Below, piece after piece: positions 12,283 through 23,251 of a stretch of DNA of 64,000 nucleotides. Source of the DNA: Euryodendron excelsum (lineage: Eukaryota > Streptophyta > Magnoliopsida > Ericales > Pentaphylacaceae); contig CM065378.1 in assembly GCA_033060915.1 (NCBI GenBank), forward strand, positions 58,023,501 to 58,087,500, written 5' to 3'. The notes beneath the pieces were generated by a model. That model had not been told where the DNA came from, made no database searches, and saw nothing but the letters and a program-made list of their open reading frames with translations. Each line of letters starts with the position of its first letter. Position 1 is the first letter of the stretch. A program made the position numbers and the translations under genes.

Positions 12283-15200
12283 ATGAGCTTGTTCAACAAA
12301 GGGGCCCCCACCAACAATAAAAAGCCAAGTACCACAGGAAAATTGACAACATTGAATCCAAATGCCGCAGAGTTCATTCCCTTTGCTCTCAGATCATCCT
12401 CTGGAAGCACCAGTACTCCAGATGTGTTGACAAGCTTGGGTGCCACTCGGACTGGGACATTAGAAAAAGCGGGCCTAGATCGATCAGAGTCATCAATTTC
12501 AAACAATTCTGATGAAGAGGCTCATCAGTTCTGGTGCCACCAGCTTCCTGATGATATCACTCCTGACTTCAAGGTTGTGGAGGAACATGAGTCTCAAGGA
12601 ATTAACAGCATCCCCTTTTCAACCTTATCCTTACATGATGGCAATGAAACCTCGAGGCTCTCTGCTTCTACAGGCAGTGGTTTTATGTTGAAACAGCAGC
12701 ATGAATTGTCTCCCCATGGAATCAAAGGAAACAGCTTTGCTGAGAAGATGAGATATTCTGTTCCATCCTACGTTGAGGATGCATCTTCAGTCAACTTCCT
12801 TCATTTGTCAACTAAACCTTGGGATAAGCCAATCGTGAACAATGATCAGCTTCTTTCCACTGTTACAGAGGGGCCTCCTTATAATGGGGATTCTAGACAG
12901 GGTTTGCTAGATGAGCAAGCAATTGCAGAGAATACAGAGATGAATCCTCTTGGGTTTTTGGCTACACAATTTCCTGGTTTTGCTGCTGAGAGCCTTGCAG
13001 GGGTTTACTTTGCCAATGGTGGTGACTTGAACCTGACAATTGAAATGCTTACTCAGCTTGAGGTATGATCAACTGTTTAACTTAGGCCAAGTTGAATGGG
13101 CTTGTATCTTTATTAGAGGGTCATGATTTATTTATTTGTTTATTTTTTACGTAGCATGCTTTGCATCTTTAAGTGTTTCTCCTATTAAATAAATTAACTG
13201 CCGAATTTAAAAAGTTCGGGAAATAGCTACTGTCAGCTGCATATTCTGTCTAAACCTGCAGAATTTTTATTTGTTGCCCCTCTTTTTTAGTTAATAGAGC
13301 ATTGTGACCCTGTACAAGTGGTATTTGAAGTTCAACGTTGTGAATTCATGGAATTTAATGGAAAAGAGTATCAGTCTTCTAGCAAGAATTTTTTAAGATG
13401 TAATGTTTTATAGCATATAAAAAATTGAGGGAAAATATATAAATAGTTGTAGTGGCTAAGCATGCTTTGGATAAAACTGTTTGTGTTGTCATATGAATGA
13501 TGAAAAATTATTTTTTTTTATCAGTTACCAGGAAAAAGAATAATATGCTTCCAATTGGCCTGACCATAATAGTTCTTCTTTGTTTTTTAAAATTTTATTT
13601 ATTTATTTTGGATATCAGTGCATAAATAAATGTGTTTGTGTGTTGACTGGATTGTTGCAATGCCGCTTTGTCATCCAGAGCCTGGGGCTCCTATGTAAGG
13701 GATGATTGTTTTACACCTAGAATTTGCATAAATGCACTGAAAAATTTTAAGGGGTTGGATGCTAAGTTTGATGCTAACTGTGGAGAGCAATCCTCTGATG
13801 CCTTCTTTTGGCAGGGAACAGTTTGCATCCATAGAGGATTGGGCCATTGAGGTGACACAGTGCATTGTAGTTCTTATGTTAGTGTCCAGTTTCTTAGGCA
13901 GGTGAACCGGATCAGGAGTGTGGTGGAAAAACTCAAACTATGAAATATGTTTCTGTAAATTATGAGCTAGCTGCATTGTTTTGGTGTCACAAGAGGGATT
14001 ATTGACTCCGTGGGACATCTCCTTTCTCATATATTAAGCTCTTCTTGATTAATATTTTTCCGTAGTTTGTGTTATATGCTGTATCAGCCACATGATTCAC
14101 GAATTTGGTACTGTCTATGGCTGTTAGATTTAGATTCTTAAGCTGTTTTTCTTATATATGTACTAGTTTAAGGTTCACTGAATGATTATCAGATCTTATT
14201 AGGGCTAAGCGTAGAACTATATGAGATCCATGTATCTTCTTTCTTAAGGTCTTTCACTGTGCATTTTATTTGTGATTGTAGCTGCAAGTTGATGGTGGTT
14301 TGAATCAGAATCTCAACTCAAAGGCCTTGTCAGTCCCAAGTCTCAGTGCACTGGATTTTCCTGCACTTTCTGTGCAAGATGGTCAAAATGGTCTGCCAAA
14401 ATATGCTGGAGATGATGTCCAACAAAGTCTTAGTCCTTACCGGTCTTCCAGTAAGGACAGCATGCTTTTGTTCAAATCTAGCTCTTCCACCCCAACCAGA
14501 AGTGCAATAGATTTTGCTTCAGCTGTCAGGAAAATGTCATCTCAGGATTCTGGTATGTGGAAGTATGAACGAAATGGTTCAGCTGATGCAAGTGTTGGCT
14601 CAAGTAGAAGTGCACATGTGTTGGCTAGCTCTTACAATGGTGGACAGGGGAGAGACATCTATGGTGATAAGTTACAAAGTCGGAGTTCATCCAGGTCAAC
14701 TCCTGTCTGGCTGGAAACTGGAGAAGCAGTGGGTAATACTTCTGTGTCAACAAATTTACTTGCTTCATAAAACTTTGATTGTGGGACAAATGCCTTCTGC
14801 ATGTATACATACTTTTAATATTGTTGAGATGGCAGCAAATATGTACTCCGAAATGCGAGAGGAAGCTCGTGATCATGCACGCATACGTAATGCGTATTTT
14901 GAACAGGTATGTTATACAAAACCTGGATCAATCAGAGCCATTAATTTTTGAAGTTGAGATTCCCCACCCCTCACCAACAAAGTAGCACCACACATGCAGT
15001 ATTATTTAGAGTGACCAAGGCACAACGTTCTCTGATCATTCCTTGACATCACTCCAGATTTGATGGAAAAATTTTCTTGAACAATGCTTCCCTAGATTTT
15101 AGAATGACATGGATGTCTCAACTATAATTGACATTTATTATAGTACCTGCCACTATAATTGAACTTTGTTCTTTTGGTTGTAGCAACTCCAATTACTTTC

Positions 15201-17660
15201 TGTACTATTTTAAGACTAAAAAGATTTTGATAACAGATAAGGTATTGCTTCTGTGGCTTGTTTATTACATGACTGGAATTATCATTTCCCAAACAGAATA
15301 TATTGTTTGTGCTAGTGTAGTAGGCGGTTTGAATGGTTCTGGTTTTTCGGTATTTCTCATTTTCTTGGACTGCTATGAGAAATCCAACCAAACTATTTCC
15401 TTGATGCTGTGAATGGGGTTCGGCAACTTCACCCTTTTTTCTGAATAGAAAATGCAGTCACATGAGACTGTCATGATGTAGTGTGAGGACTAGTCTTCAA
15501 GGGATTTTGTTGCTTGGAGGTTTTTTTCTTTTCTTTTCTTTTTCTCTTGGTGGGAGGTTCATTAGCTTGGAGTTGATGATTAAATTTGCTGCTTCCAAGT
15601 TGTTAGGCTTATCAAGATCCTAAGAAGCATGGACATTTGAAACAAGCATGACGCGAGATGGACATGCTAACACATCAATTTTCAAAAAATGCAAGACATG
15701 GCATGGTAGGGACACATCAATTTTCAAAAAATGTTGGATATGACATGGTAGGGATACCACAAAAATTTATGTTGTATATATTTTATAGGTATATGAATAT
15801 TTACTCAAAGATAATAGAAAAATTACAAGATAACAATAATTAAAATTAAAGAACTGTGTATGTAGTAGCTTATATGTTAAATTAGGTATAAATTCATATT
15901 ATTTTTATTTTACAATTGAATCCCAAGTTATTTATTTCAAACTTGTAACGTGTTTCATGTATGTTTAAGCAATGAAAACATTTGTCCCTCAAGTATCCGA
16001 AGCATGTCCTGTTGCTAAAAAAGTTTAAAAGTAATGCGATACGTTTGAATGCGTGTCTAACATGTGTCAAGGGAGTGTCCGACAAGTGCCATATCCGACA
16101 TGGACACGACACCTTCTGAGAAATGTCCATGCTTCTTAGTCATGATGTGAATACCATGTAGGTTATGTTATAGTTGCATATTTGAACTGCTTTCACTGCA
16201 GTTCTATATTTTATGATCATTTTAATGCCCTATGGATTGGACTATACCTAATAGATATTCTTGTACATGATCGAAGAAAAAAACATATTATGAATGTAGA
16301 ATTACAAAAGTATATTCTTTGGTGGGTGGAAAGAAAAAAATGAAGAATTTTTGGTCATGCTCCGCGATTTGTAGGATTAAGATGATTTCCTTAATTTCAA
16401 AGCTGATTAATAAGCTGGTGGAATGATAGTCCATTCGAAGAACAAACTGCTGCTGAACTTGGCAAGCATACGCCTATGACGTCCAGTAAAGCATGCTGCT
16501 TGAGTATGTTTCTGTACATTTAACTAGGAGATATGTTTCTAGCGTGCCACTACAATTAATGTAGGCTATTATTGGGCCATCGTGCTATATATATTCAAGT
16601 AAACTGCTGATTGCTGGGCCAAATTAAGCATTTTTTTGTTTCAATTTTGATGTAGTATTTTTTTTTTTTATTGCCAATAAAACAGCAATTAGTTTCTACT
16701 CCATTTTATCTTTAACCACTTCTTTTGTATAATAAAAACAGGCACGGCAGGCTTATCTAATTGGTAACAGAGCTTTAGCAAAGGAATTGAGTGTGAAAGG
16801 GCAGCTACACAACATGCACATGAAGGCAGCTCATGGAAAAGCTCAAGAATCTATTTATCGGCAGAGGTTTGTTGTCCTGTACCTGGTCTGAAAGCATTCG
16901 TCCATCTTCCAAGGGGATTAGAAGTGGGTTTGTCAGCATTACCTCTGTTTCCTGACATTCTGTTAGTTCTAATCTCCAACTAACCTTGAAATTGTCTTCT
17001 TGAGTTGCCCACACATGCACGTTCCTGGGCCCCCACGCGTGGTGCGGGTCTGTCTCCCCAAAAGCAGAAGGTTCTGTCAACACGTGTACACCTCTCTGCA
17101 AGCTTTTGCAAACATAGGTCTATTGTATGAGGCTGAAATTGTGAAGAACTCTTGCCATTTCATGAAAACAGTCGAGCTTGTATATTAAATGAAACATCCT
17201 GTTCTGTTATGTAAGAAGTGAAATGGTGATGGTGGTGGTTTTTGCCCATGCAAAGCCAGTTTCTCATAAAATGCTGCCAGTTCCAATGATTTAGCCCATG
17301 GGAGTCCATTTTGTGTACTAATGTTACAAGTCTTATTTTGGGTTGTTCTTTTGCAGGAACTCAGTTAGTGCTGAGATGCAGGGCAATGGGAGAGGACAGG
17401 AAAAGATAATAGACTTGCATGGGCTGCATGTGAGTGAAGCCATTCATGTCCTGAAGCGTGAGCTGGCGATTCTGAGGAGCACAGCTAGGTCAGCGGAGCA
17501 GCGGCTGCAGGTTTATATATGCGTTGGAACGGGCCACCACACTAGGGGTTCTCGCACCCCCGTGAGACTTCCAATTGCTGTCCAGCGCTATCTGCTTGAG
17601 GAGGAGGGTCTTGACTACTCTGAACCACAGCCAGGGCTGCTCCGTGTTGTGGTATATTGA
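12283..17660 (+). CDS. CID7: CID7-like protein (PAM2, CUE, DUF1771, SMR domains)
   Basis: Coding exons are 12283-13062, 14282-14732, 14836-14906, 16742-16866 and 17357-17660. All junctions are GT-AG and all phases agree, giving 576 residues, close to the usual length of plant CID7-type proteins. Domains in order: a PAM2 motif at residues about 21-36 (LNPNAAEFIPF), which in this family binds the MLLE domain of poly(A)-binding protein; a CUE-like helix bundle at about 222-260 (FPGFAAESLAGVYFANGGDL); a Ser-rich linker; DUF1771 at about 412-477; and a C-terminal SMR domain with DLHGLHV near 495 and the VGTGHHTRG loop. The product is expected to be cytoplasmic and to act on mRNA together with poly(A)-binding protein. 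SMR domains are known as nucleic-acid nickases in other proteins; activity here is inferred only. Intron 4 carries a MITE. A broken partial copy lies at 23252-26608. Confidence 0.9.
13063..14281 (+). other. Intron 2 of the CID7-like gene, parental to duplicated pieces
   Basis: Sequence at about 13755-13997 of this intron occurs twice more downstream, at about 23250-23430 and about 25565-25860, as part of the rearranged copy. No gene or RNA signature is seen inside the intron itself. Confidence 0.6.
15620..16139. mobile_element. MITE with perfect 19-bp TIRs in CID7-like intron
   Basis: The left end CTAAGAAGCATGGACATTT is exactly repeated in inverse orientation at 16121-16139. The element is 520 bp, AT-rich inside and non-coding. 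Its subterminal parts contain repeated GACATG and ACATGGCATGG words. Flanking bases (tcaagatc on the left, tcatgatg on the right) match at six of eight positions, consistent with an aged 8-bp target duplication, which would suggest hAT affiliation; this is weak. Confidence 0.72.
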
Positions 17661-17935
17661 GTCAGGGAGGTTTAGGAGGTTTTTGTTACACAGCCTAACC
17701 CAAGAAATCAGTCATCAAACATTCTTGTATCTGTATATGGGAAGTAGTCCAGGTCTGCAAAAGGAAAAAAGGAAAAAAAGGGAAGAAAATTTTTGAAGGG
17801 AAAAAAGAAAGGTAGAAATGTATTGATAGTGGAATTACATTTTGGTTGGTAGCAAATGGTGATCTACATCGGTCAGTCTCTGGGGACTGTTTTGTAACTT
17901 TGTACCTTTATTCGTCTTTTTTCTTTTTCTTTTTT
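17661..17935 (+). other. Probable 3' untranslated region of the CID7-like gene
   Basis: After the TGA at 17658-17660 the sequence stays moderately complex, then becomes T-rich near 17915-17935. No exact AATAAA-type signal could be assigned, so the boundary is approximate. Confidence 0.35.
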
Positions 17936-19920
17936 GTCATCTTAAATTTCACATGTAACTGATAGAATTGATTTACATGATAATTCAATTTCCCATGCAT
18001 TTACTGTCACTGACTCTCTATGAAGGGCTGATGATATTGAAATCCTGATGCAGATCGGTTGTTGTAGGGTCCTAATTGCATGTTTGGATATTAGATTTAT
18101 CAAGAGAGAGAAAATTACTTGTACGTGTTTAATTTTTTTTTTTAGGCATTTATATATGATGTTTGGTAGTTTGATAAAAATAGGTCACAAGTACAATAGG
18201 ACAGTAAACTCTTCCAGCCCTTTTGGTATTTGAACCTCGTTTTATTTTATATTTTATTTGAAGTTTTTTTCCTTCTTTCTGGCAAAAAGAAAAATGATTT
18301 TTTTTTTGTCAAATACCTATCCATTTCTTTTCATTTTTTAGAGGAAAGAAAAACAAATTTAGCTATTTCTTTTCCCATTCTTTTACTAATCTTTCCACGC
18401 ATCTAAGATTTAAACATAGGATAAATGATTGGGATACAATATTTATGTCGATTGAATTACAGTTCCCTTGACATTGTTCGTGTTTTTCCAAGTAACTGTA
18501 AATGTTTAATAATATTGCAGAAAAATCAATGTTTAGGTGCTCTAATAATAGGTCAATATGAGAGAGATAATTTGAAATTTAAGTTACGATATATGCTAAG
18601 AATGCAGAATATTAGTGGATTAAAATTTAGAAAGACAAGGTGTCAATGCTTTCCATTTTGAAAGGTACTACACGATGTGTTAATTCTTAGGGTTATTTAT
18701 TTATTTATGTAAGGGAAATTTGGCACCAGCAAAAGTTTTGTATCTCTATCTTCAGTTAGAACTGTACAGCAGGAGATGAAGGATTGAGTTGGACCTCAGC
18801 ATACCAAATTTGTTAGCTAGAAATGCAAATGCTGTTTGAAATGAAATGGAAGGACGATAAACATCCAGATAAAGAGAGAACGTCATTTTGGTTGCATAAA
18901 TTCTGTTTGTAATTTTGTATTCACCAGAATGATGTTTCCATAAAGAATGTGACTATTTATGGTCTGCAAAATGTTATTCTTACAAAAAGTTTGTATAAAA
19001 ACTCTCATCAGAATTATGTAGCAGTGACACTTTTATAATTAAAAGCTATTATGACGGGTGTTTTATTTTGAAATGAAAGATTCTTGTTCAGGCACATCAT
19101 TTTTTATGATTTTTTTGTTTGTATAATATTATCTAGAGGATATTTTCAAAATATTTACTATTTTGGTTCATAATTTTAAAAAATTCCTAGCACATCATTT
19201 TAATAGATTTTTTTGTGTAAATGTTTTGTAAGAATATGAGTCTTTCTGGAATGAAAATTCTGTACAAATGCATTACTCTAAGAATATTAATTTTTCAATA
19301 AAAAAAATAAGTTGCTACATAATTTTTATTTAAAAAACCCTCTTTGTGGCAGTGATATTTTTCACAATGTGAGCCTAAAATGAAAAGATCACACGTTATA
19401 TTAGTGTACATCTTCCTTGTGCCACCTCTTACAAAGAGGTGGAGTCTCTATGTTAAACGAAAGAAGTCAAATACCCTCGTTAACAGGTGAATGAATTACC
19501 GCACATGAGAGGAGGATTAATAATATGATTGCACTCTAAAAGTACTAGATGATTTCTCCCCAAGTGTAGTGGCCCCTACCTATGATTGAGATGTCTTCTG
19601 TTAGATTTTAGTTTTTTTGTTTTATTTTTATTTTTTTATTTTGTTGTATAAATATATATATATATATATATATATAATTAAGGTGATAGATTCAACTCAA
19701 AAATAATAATTTCTCCTTTTACCATTGACCGTTAATATCTATTTCAATTTCAAAAGTTTAAACAAGTAGTAGTAGAAGTCCCACGAGGAAAGAGGCAGCT
19801 GGGAGGAGAAATATTTTGAAGTTTAGAGCTAAAACGGAGGAGGATGTAGCTCCCAAAATTGCAAGTGCAACACAGGACCAGGAGGACGGCGACGGAAACT
19901 AACTCAGCTGCAGCCACCAA
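17936..19920. other. Intergenic DNA between CID7-like and PPR genes
   Basis: AT-rich with no coding signature. It contains a (TA)n microsatellite at about 19651-19676. The last 200 bases should hold the PPR promoter and leader, but I could not assign a TATA box. Confidence 0.5.
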
Positions 19921-22869
19921 ATGCAATCGCAAGCCAACCTCCTCCTCCTCCGACTAACCTCCTCCTCTTCTTCTACTACTACTACTACTACTGCTACTAC
20001 TACTACTACTAAAAGTCTCTTCCTCTTACGTGACGTCCTCCGCCTCCGCTTCTACCGTCTCTCCTCCAATTATGCCATCTCTAACCACCCTTATTCTGCC
20101 CCTCCCTATGAAGAAATCAACCCCTCCGGCCCTTCTTCTTCTTCTTCTTCTTCTTCTTCTTCTTCTTCTTCACCATCATCCTCCTTGTCCTCCTCCTCAC
20201 AATGGTTCTCTCTTCTTCGTACCGCCATTTCCAGAAACGACTTGCTCGTAGCCAAATGCATCCACGGTCTCATCATAACCTCTGGTCTCGCCGCTGATCG
20301 TTTCCTCACTAACAACCTCATCACCGCTTATTCCAAGTGTCGCTCCCTCTCTTCCGCCCGCCATTTGTTTGATAATACTCCCCACCGGGACATTGTTACC
20401 TGGAATTCAATTCTTGCTGCCTATGCGCTCTCTGCTGACTCCCACCACGACGGCGATAATATTATTCAAGAGGGTTTCCACCTTTTCCGCCTTCTTCGCG
20501 CGTCCACATTTCCGGCCACTAAGCTCACTTTAGCTCCTGTTTTGAAGCTGTGTCTGATCTCGGGATATGTCCTGGCTGCTGAAACCGTTCATGGGCATGC
20601 GGTTAAAATTGGTTTGGAAAGGGATACATTTGTTTCCGGTGCACTTGTTAACCTCCACTCTAAGTTCGGGCAAATAAGGGATGCCTGGGCTTTGTTTAAT
20701 GACATGCCCGTAGCTGAAAAGGACACTGTGTTGTGGAATGTAATGCTTAAGGCATTTGTGCAGATGGGTCTCAAGGATGAAGCATTTCTTCTTTTCTCGG
20801 ATTTTCATAGCACTGGATTGCATCCGAATGACATTAGTGTCTGTTGTGTTCTTAGTGGGGTTTCTGGAGCTGATCTCAGTGAATGCCATCGGAAGTTTGT
20901 GGAGCAAGTTCAAGCATATGCAACTAAATTGTTTCTGCACGACGAAATGTCAGATGTATTCTTGTGGAATAAAATCTTGGCCGACTATCACCAAGCTGGT
21001 GATCATTGTGCTGCTGTTGAATGTTTTATAGATATAAATAGATCAAACTTAGGCTATGATAGCGTGACCCTAGTAGTTGTTCTTGCTGCTGTGATAGGAA
21101 TTAATGATTTTGAGTTGGGGCAGCAGATTCATAGCAGGGCAGTGAAATCGGGTTTCTGTTTAGATGTTAGAGTTGCAAATAGTCTTATTAACTTGTATTC
21201 AAAGACTGGATGCTTAAGTTTTGCTCGCAAAATATTCGCTAGCATGGAGGAATTGGATTTAGTTTCATGGAACTCATTGATAACTGGTTGTGCACAGAGT
21301 GGTTTAGAAGAGGAATCTGTGACCCTATATCTGGGTCTGTTGCATGGTGGCTTCAGACCAGATCATTATACATTAGCAAGTGTTTTGCGGGCATGCTCTT
21401 CCCTCACTGCAGTATATTCCCTTGGTGAACAAATTCATGTTCATGCATTGAAAACTGGGATCATAACTGACAATTTCGTTTCAACAGCACTAATTGATGT
21501 TTATTCCCGGACAGGAAGGTTGCACGAGGCAGAGTTGCTTTTACAAAACAAAGATGAATTTGATTTGGCATCTTGGAATGCCATGATGTTTGGGTACATA
21601 ATATGCAATAATAGTTGTAAGGCATTAGAACTCTTTAGTTTGATGCACAAAAGTGGAGAGAGGTCAGATGAGATCACATTAGCAACTGCCGCAAAAGCAT
21701 GTGGTTGCTTAGTTGACTTTGAACAAGGTAGGCAAATTCATGCTTATGCAATAAAACACGGGTTTCATTTGGATTTATGTGTCAGTGGTGGCATTCTTGA
21801 TATGTATATTAAATGTGGAGACATGAAGGATGCACATACAGTTTTCCAAGCAATCCCTTCACCCGATGATGTTGCCTGGACAGCTATGATCTCAGGATGT
21901 GTGGAAAATGGAGAGGAGGACCTGGCTCTTTCCATGTACCATCGGATGAGGCAGTCTGGTGTACCCCCTGACGAATATACCTTTTCTACTCTCATTAAAG
22001 CCAGCTCTTGCTTAACAGCATTGGAACAAGGAAGACAAATTCATGCAAATGTGATCAAGCTGGATTGTGCTTCGGACCCTTATATAGGGACTTCTCTTAT
22101 AGACATGTATTCAAAGTGTGGTAACATAGAAGATTCATATCGCTTATTTAATATAATAGATGTACAACATATTGCCTTGTGGAATGCCATGTTGGTTGGT
22201 TTAGCTCAACATGGACATGGCGGGGAAGCTCTCAAACTTTTCAAAAATATGAAACTTCTTGGTATTGAACCTGATCGAGTTACTTTTATTGGAGTTCTTT
22301 CAGCCTGTAGCCATTCTGGCTTAATTTCTGAAGCTTACTCGTACTTCCATTCAATGCATCAAGATCATGGTATTCAACCAGAGATCGAACATTATTCTTG
22401 CCTTGTTGATGCCCTTGGTCGTGCGGGACGTGTTCGAGAGGCAGAAAAGCTGATTGCAGTAATGCCCTTTGAACCATCTGCTTCAATGTGTACAGCCTTG
22501 CTTGGTGCTTGTAGGGTTCAAGGGGACACAGAAACTGGAAAACGGGTGGCAAGTCAGCTGTTGGCTCTAGAGCCATTTGACTCAGCAGCTTATGTTCTTT
22601 TATCTAACATCTATGCTGCTGCCAACCGATGGGATGAGGTGAAGGATGCTAGGAAAAAGATGAAGAGAAAGAATGTAAAGAAGGATCCAGGGTTTAGTTG
22701 GATAGATGTGAAAAATAAAGTGCATTTGTTTGTGGTGGATGATAGATCTCATGCACAAGCTGACATGATAGTTGACAAGGTGGAGGATTTGATAAGAGTT
22801 ATAAAAAGGGAAGGGTACATCCCTGATACAGACTGCATGCTGCTTGATGTGAAGAACGAAGAAAAATAG
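19921..22869 (+). CDS. PLS-class PPR protein, E/E+ end, DYW domain lost
   Basis: A single intronless frame of 982 codons starts at a genuine ATG. The N-terminus is rich in Leu, Ser and Thr, containing a polyThr and a polySer run, and resembles an organelle-targeting region. From about residue 110 the protein is a long array of PPR units of the PLS kind, each with a WN-type hinge (DIVTWNSILAAYA, DLVSWNSLITGCAQ, DVAWTAMISGCVENG, HIALWNAMLVGLAQHG). An E motif follows (MPFEPSASMCTALLGAC... LLSNIYAAANRWDEV), then an E+ segment ending YIPDTDCMLLDVKNEEK. Family members act in mitochondria or chloroplasts, usually in C-to-U editing or other RNA processing. The overall plan resembles the At4g33170 type, which ends in DYW; here that domain follows the stop as a broken remnant. 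Function as an E+ protein recruiting a deaminase in trans is possible but unproven. Confidence 0.88.
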   Translation: MQSQANLLLLRLTSSSSSTTTTTTATTTTTKSLFLLRDVLRLRFYRLSSNYAISNHPYSAPPYEEINPSGPSSSSSSSSSSSSSPSSSLSSSSQWFSLLRTAISRNDLLVAKCIHGLIITSGLAADRFLTNNLITAYSKCRSLSSARHLFDNTPHRDIVTWNSILAAYALSADSHHDGDNIIQEGFHLFRLLRASTFPATKLTLAPVLKLCLISGYVLAAETVHGHAVKIGLERDTFVSGALVNLHSKFGQIRDAWALFNDMPVAEKDTVLWNVMLKAFVQMGLKDEAFLLFSDFHSTGLHPNDISVCCVLSGVSGADLSECHRKFVEQVQAYATKLFLHDEMSDVFLWNKILADYHQAGDHCAAVECFIDINRSNLGYDSVTLVVVLAAVIGINDFELGQQIHSRAVKSGFCLDVRVANSLINLYSKTGCLSFARKIFASMEELDLVSWNSLITGCAQSGLEEESVTLYLGLLHGGFRPDHYTLASVLRACSSLTAVYSLGEQIHVHALKTGIITDNFVSTALIDVYSRTGRLHEAELLLQNKDEFDLASWNAMMFGYIICNNSCKALELFSLMHKSGERSDEITLATAAKACGCLVDFEQGRQIHAYAIKHGFHLDLCVSGGILDMYIKCGDMKDAHTVFQAIPSPDDVAWTAMISGCVENGEEDLALSMYHRMRQSGVPPDEYTFSTLIKASSCLTALEQGRQIHANVIKLDCASDPYIGTSLIDMYSKCGNIEDSYRLFNIIDVQHIALWNAMLVGLAQHGHGGEALKLFKNMKLLGIEPDRVTFIGVLSACSHSGLISEAYSYFHSMHQDHGIQPEIEHYSCLVDALGRAGRVREAEKLIAVMPFEPSASMCTALLGACRVQGDTETGKRVASQLLALEPFDSAAYVLLSNIYAAANRWDEVKDARKKMKRKNVKKDPGFSWIDVKNKVHLFVVDDRSHAQADMIVDKVEDLIRVIKREGYIPDTDCMLLDVKNEEK
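19972..20011 (+). repeat. (ACT)n microsatellite in PPR coding sequence
   Basis: About thirteen ACT/GCT triplets encode a run of Thr with one Ala within the N-terminal targeting region. Length changes would keep the reading frame. Confidence 0.85.
20132..20171 (+). repeat. (TCT)n microsatellite in PPR coding sequence
   Basis: About thirteen TCT triplets encode a polySer run just before the first PPR units. It is the second in-frame triplet repeat of the same N-terminus. Confidence 0.85.
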
Positions 22870-23091
22870 CCTGCCCTCAATTACCATAGTGAGAAGCTAG
22901 CTATAGCCTTTGGACTGATAGTCACTCCTCATCTACTGTGATCGGGGTGATAAAAAACCTTTGAGTTTGTGGGGATTGCCATAATGCAATCAAATATAGA
23001 TCGAAGGTGTCAACGTGAAATTGTGCTGAGAGATGCAAATCGCTTCCACTTCTTCAGAGATGGAACCTGCTCTTGTGGTGATTATTGGTAG
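22870..23091 (+). pseudogene. Broken DYW deaminase domain downstream of the PPR stop
   Basis: Read-through of the TAG at 22867-22869 continues as YHSEKLAIAFGLIVTP, the HxE-containing start of a DYW domain. A shift of frame gives GVIKNL, a TGA where the family has Arg, and [16 protein letters not shown] second shift gives [14 protein letters not shown] and the terminal CSCGDYW followed by TAG at 23089-23091. Thus all landmarks of the roughly 90-residue cytidine-deaminase-like domain are present, including the zinc-binding HxE and CxxC, but two stop codons and two frameshifts separate them from the PPR array. Sequencing error is an alternative for single lesions, though four close together make decay more likely. 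Confidence 0.85.
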
Positions 23092-23251
23092 TAAGGAAAT
23101 TCCTAATTGTTTCATTTGTGCAGATAAGGTTCCATGAGTGGGCTTGAGTTGAGAACTAGGATTTTTTGTATTTCTAAGAAATAGCAATAAAATATAATGC
23201 TAATAGTGATTATAGTAAATATGCAATAGATGCATTGTATAATTCAAATTG

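Noticed and set aside
12147..12506. 119-codon minus-strand frame
   Set aside because: It is the shadow of CID7-like exon 2 on the opposite strand, with no domain.
20106..20385. Minus-strand Glu-rich frames
   Set aside because: They are antisense to the TCT repeat and first PPR units and have poly-Glu from the microsatellite only.
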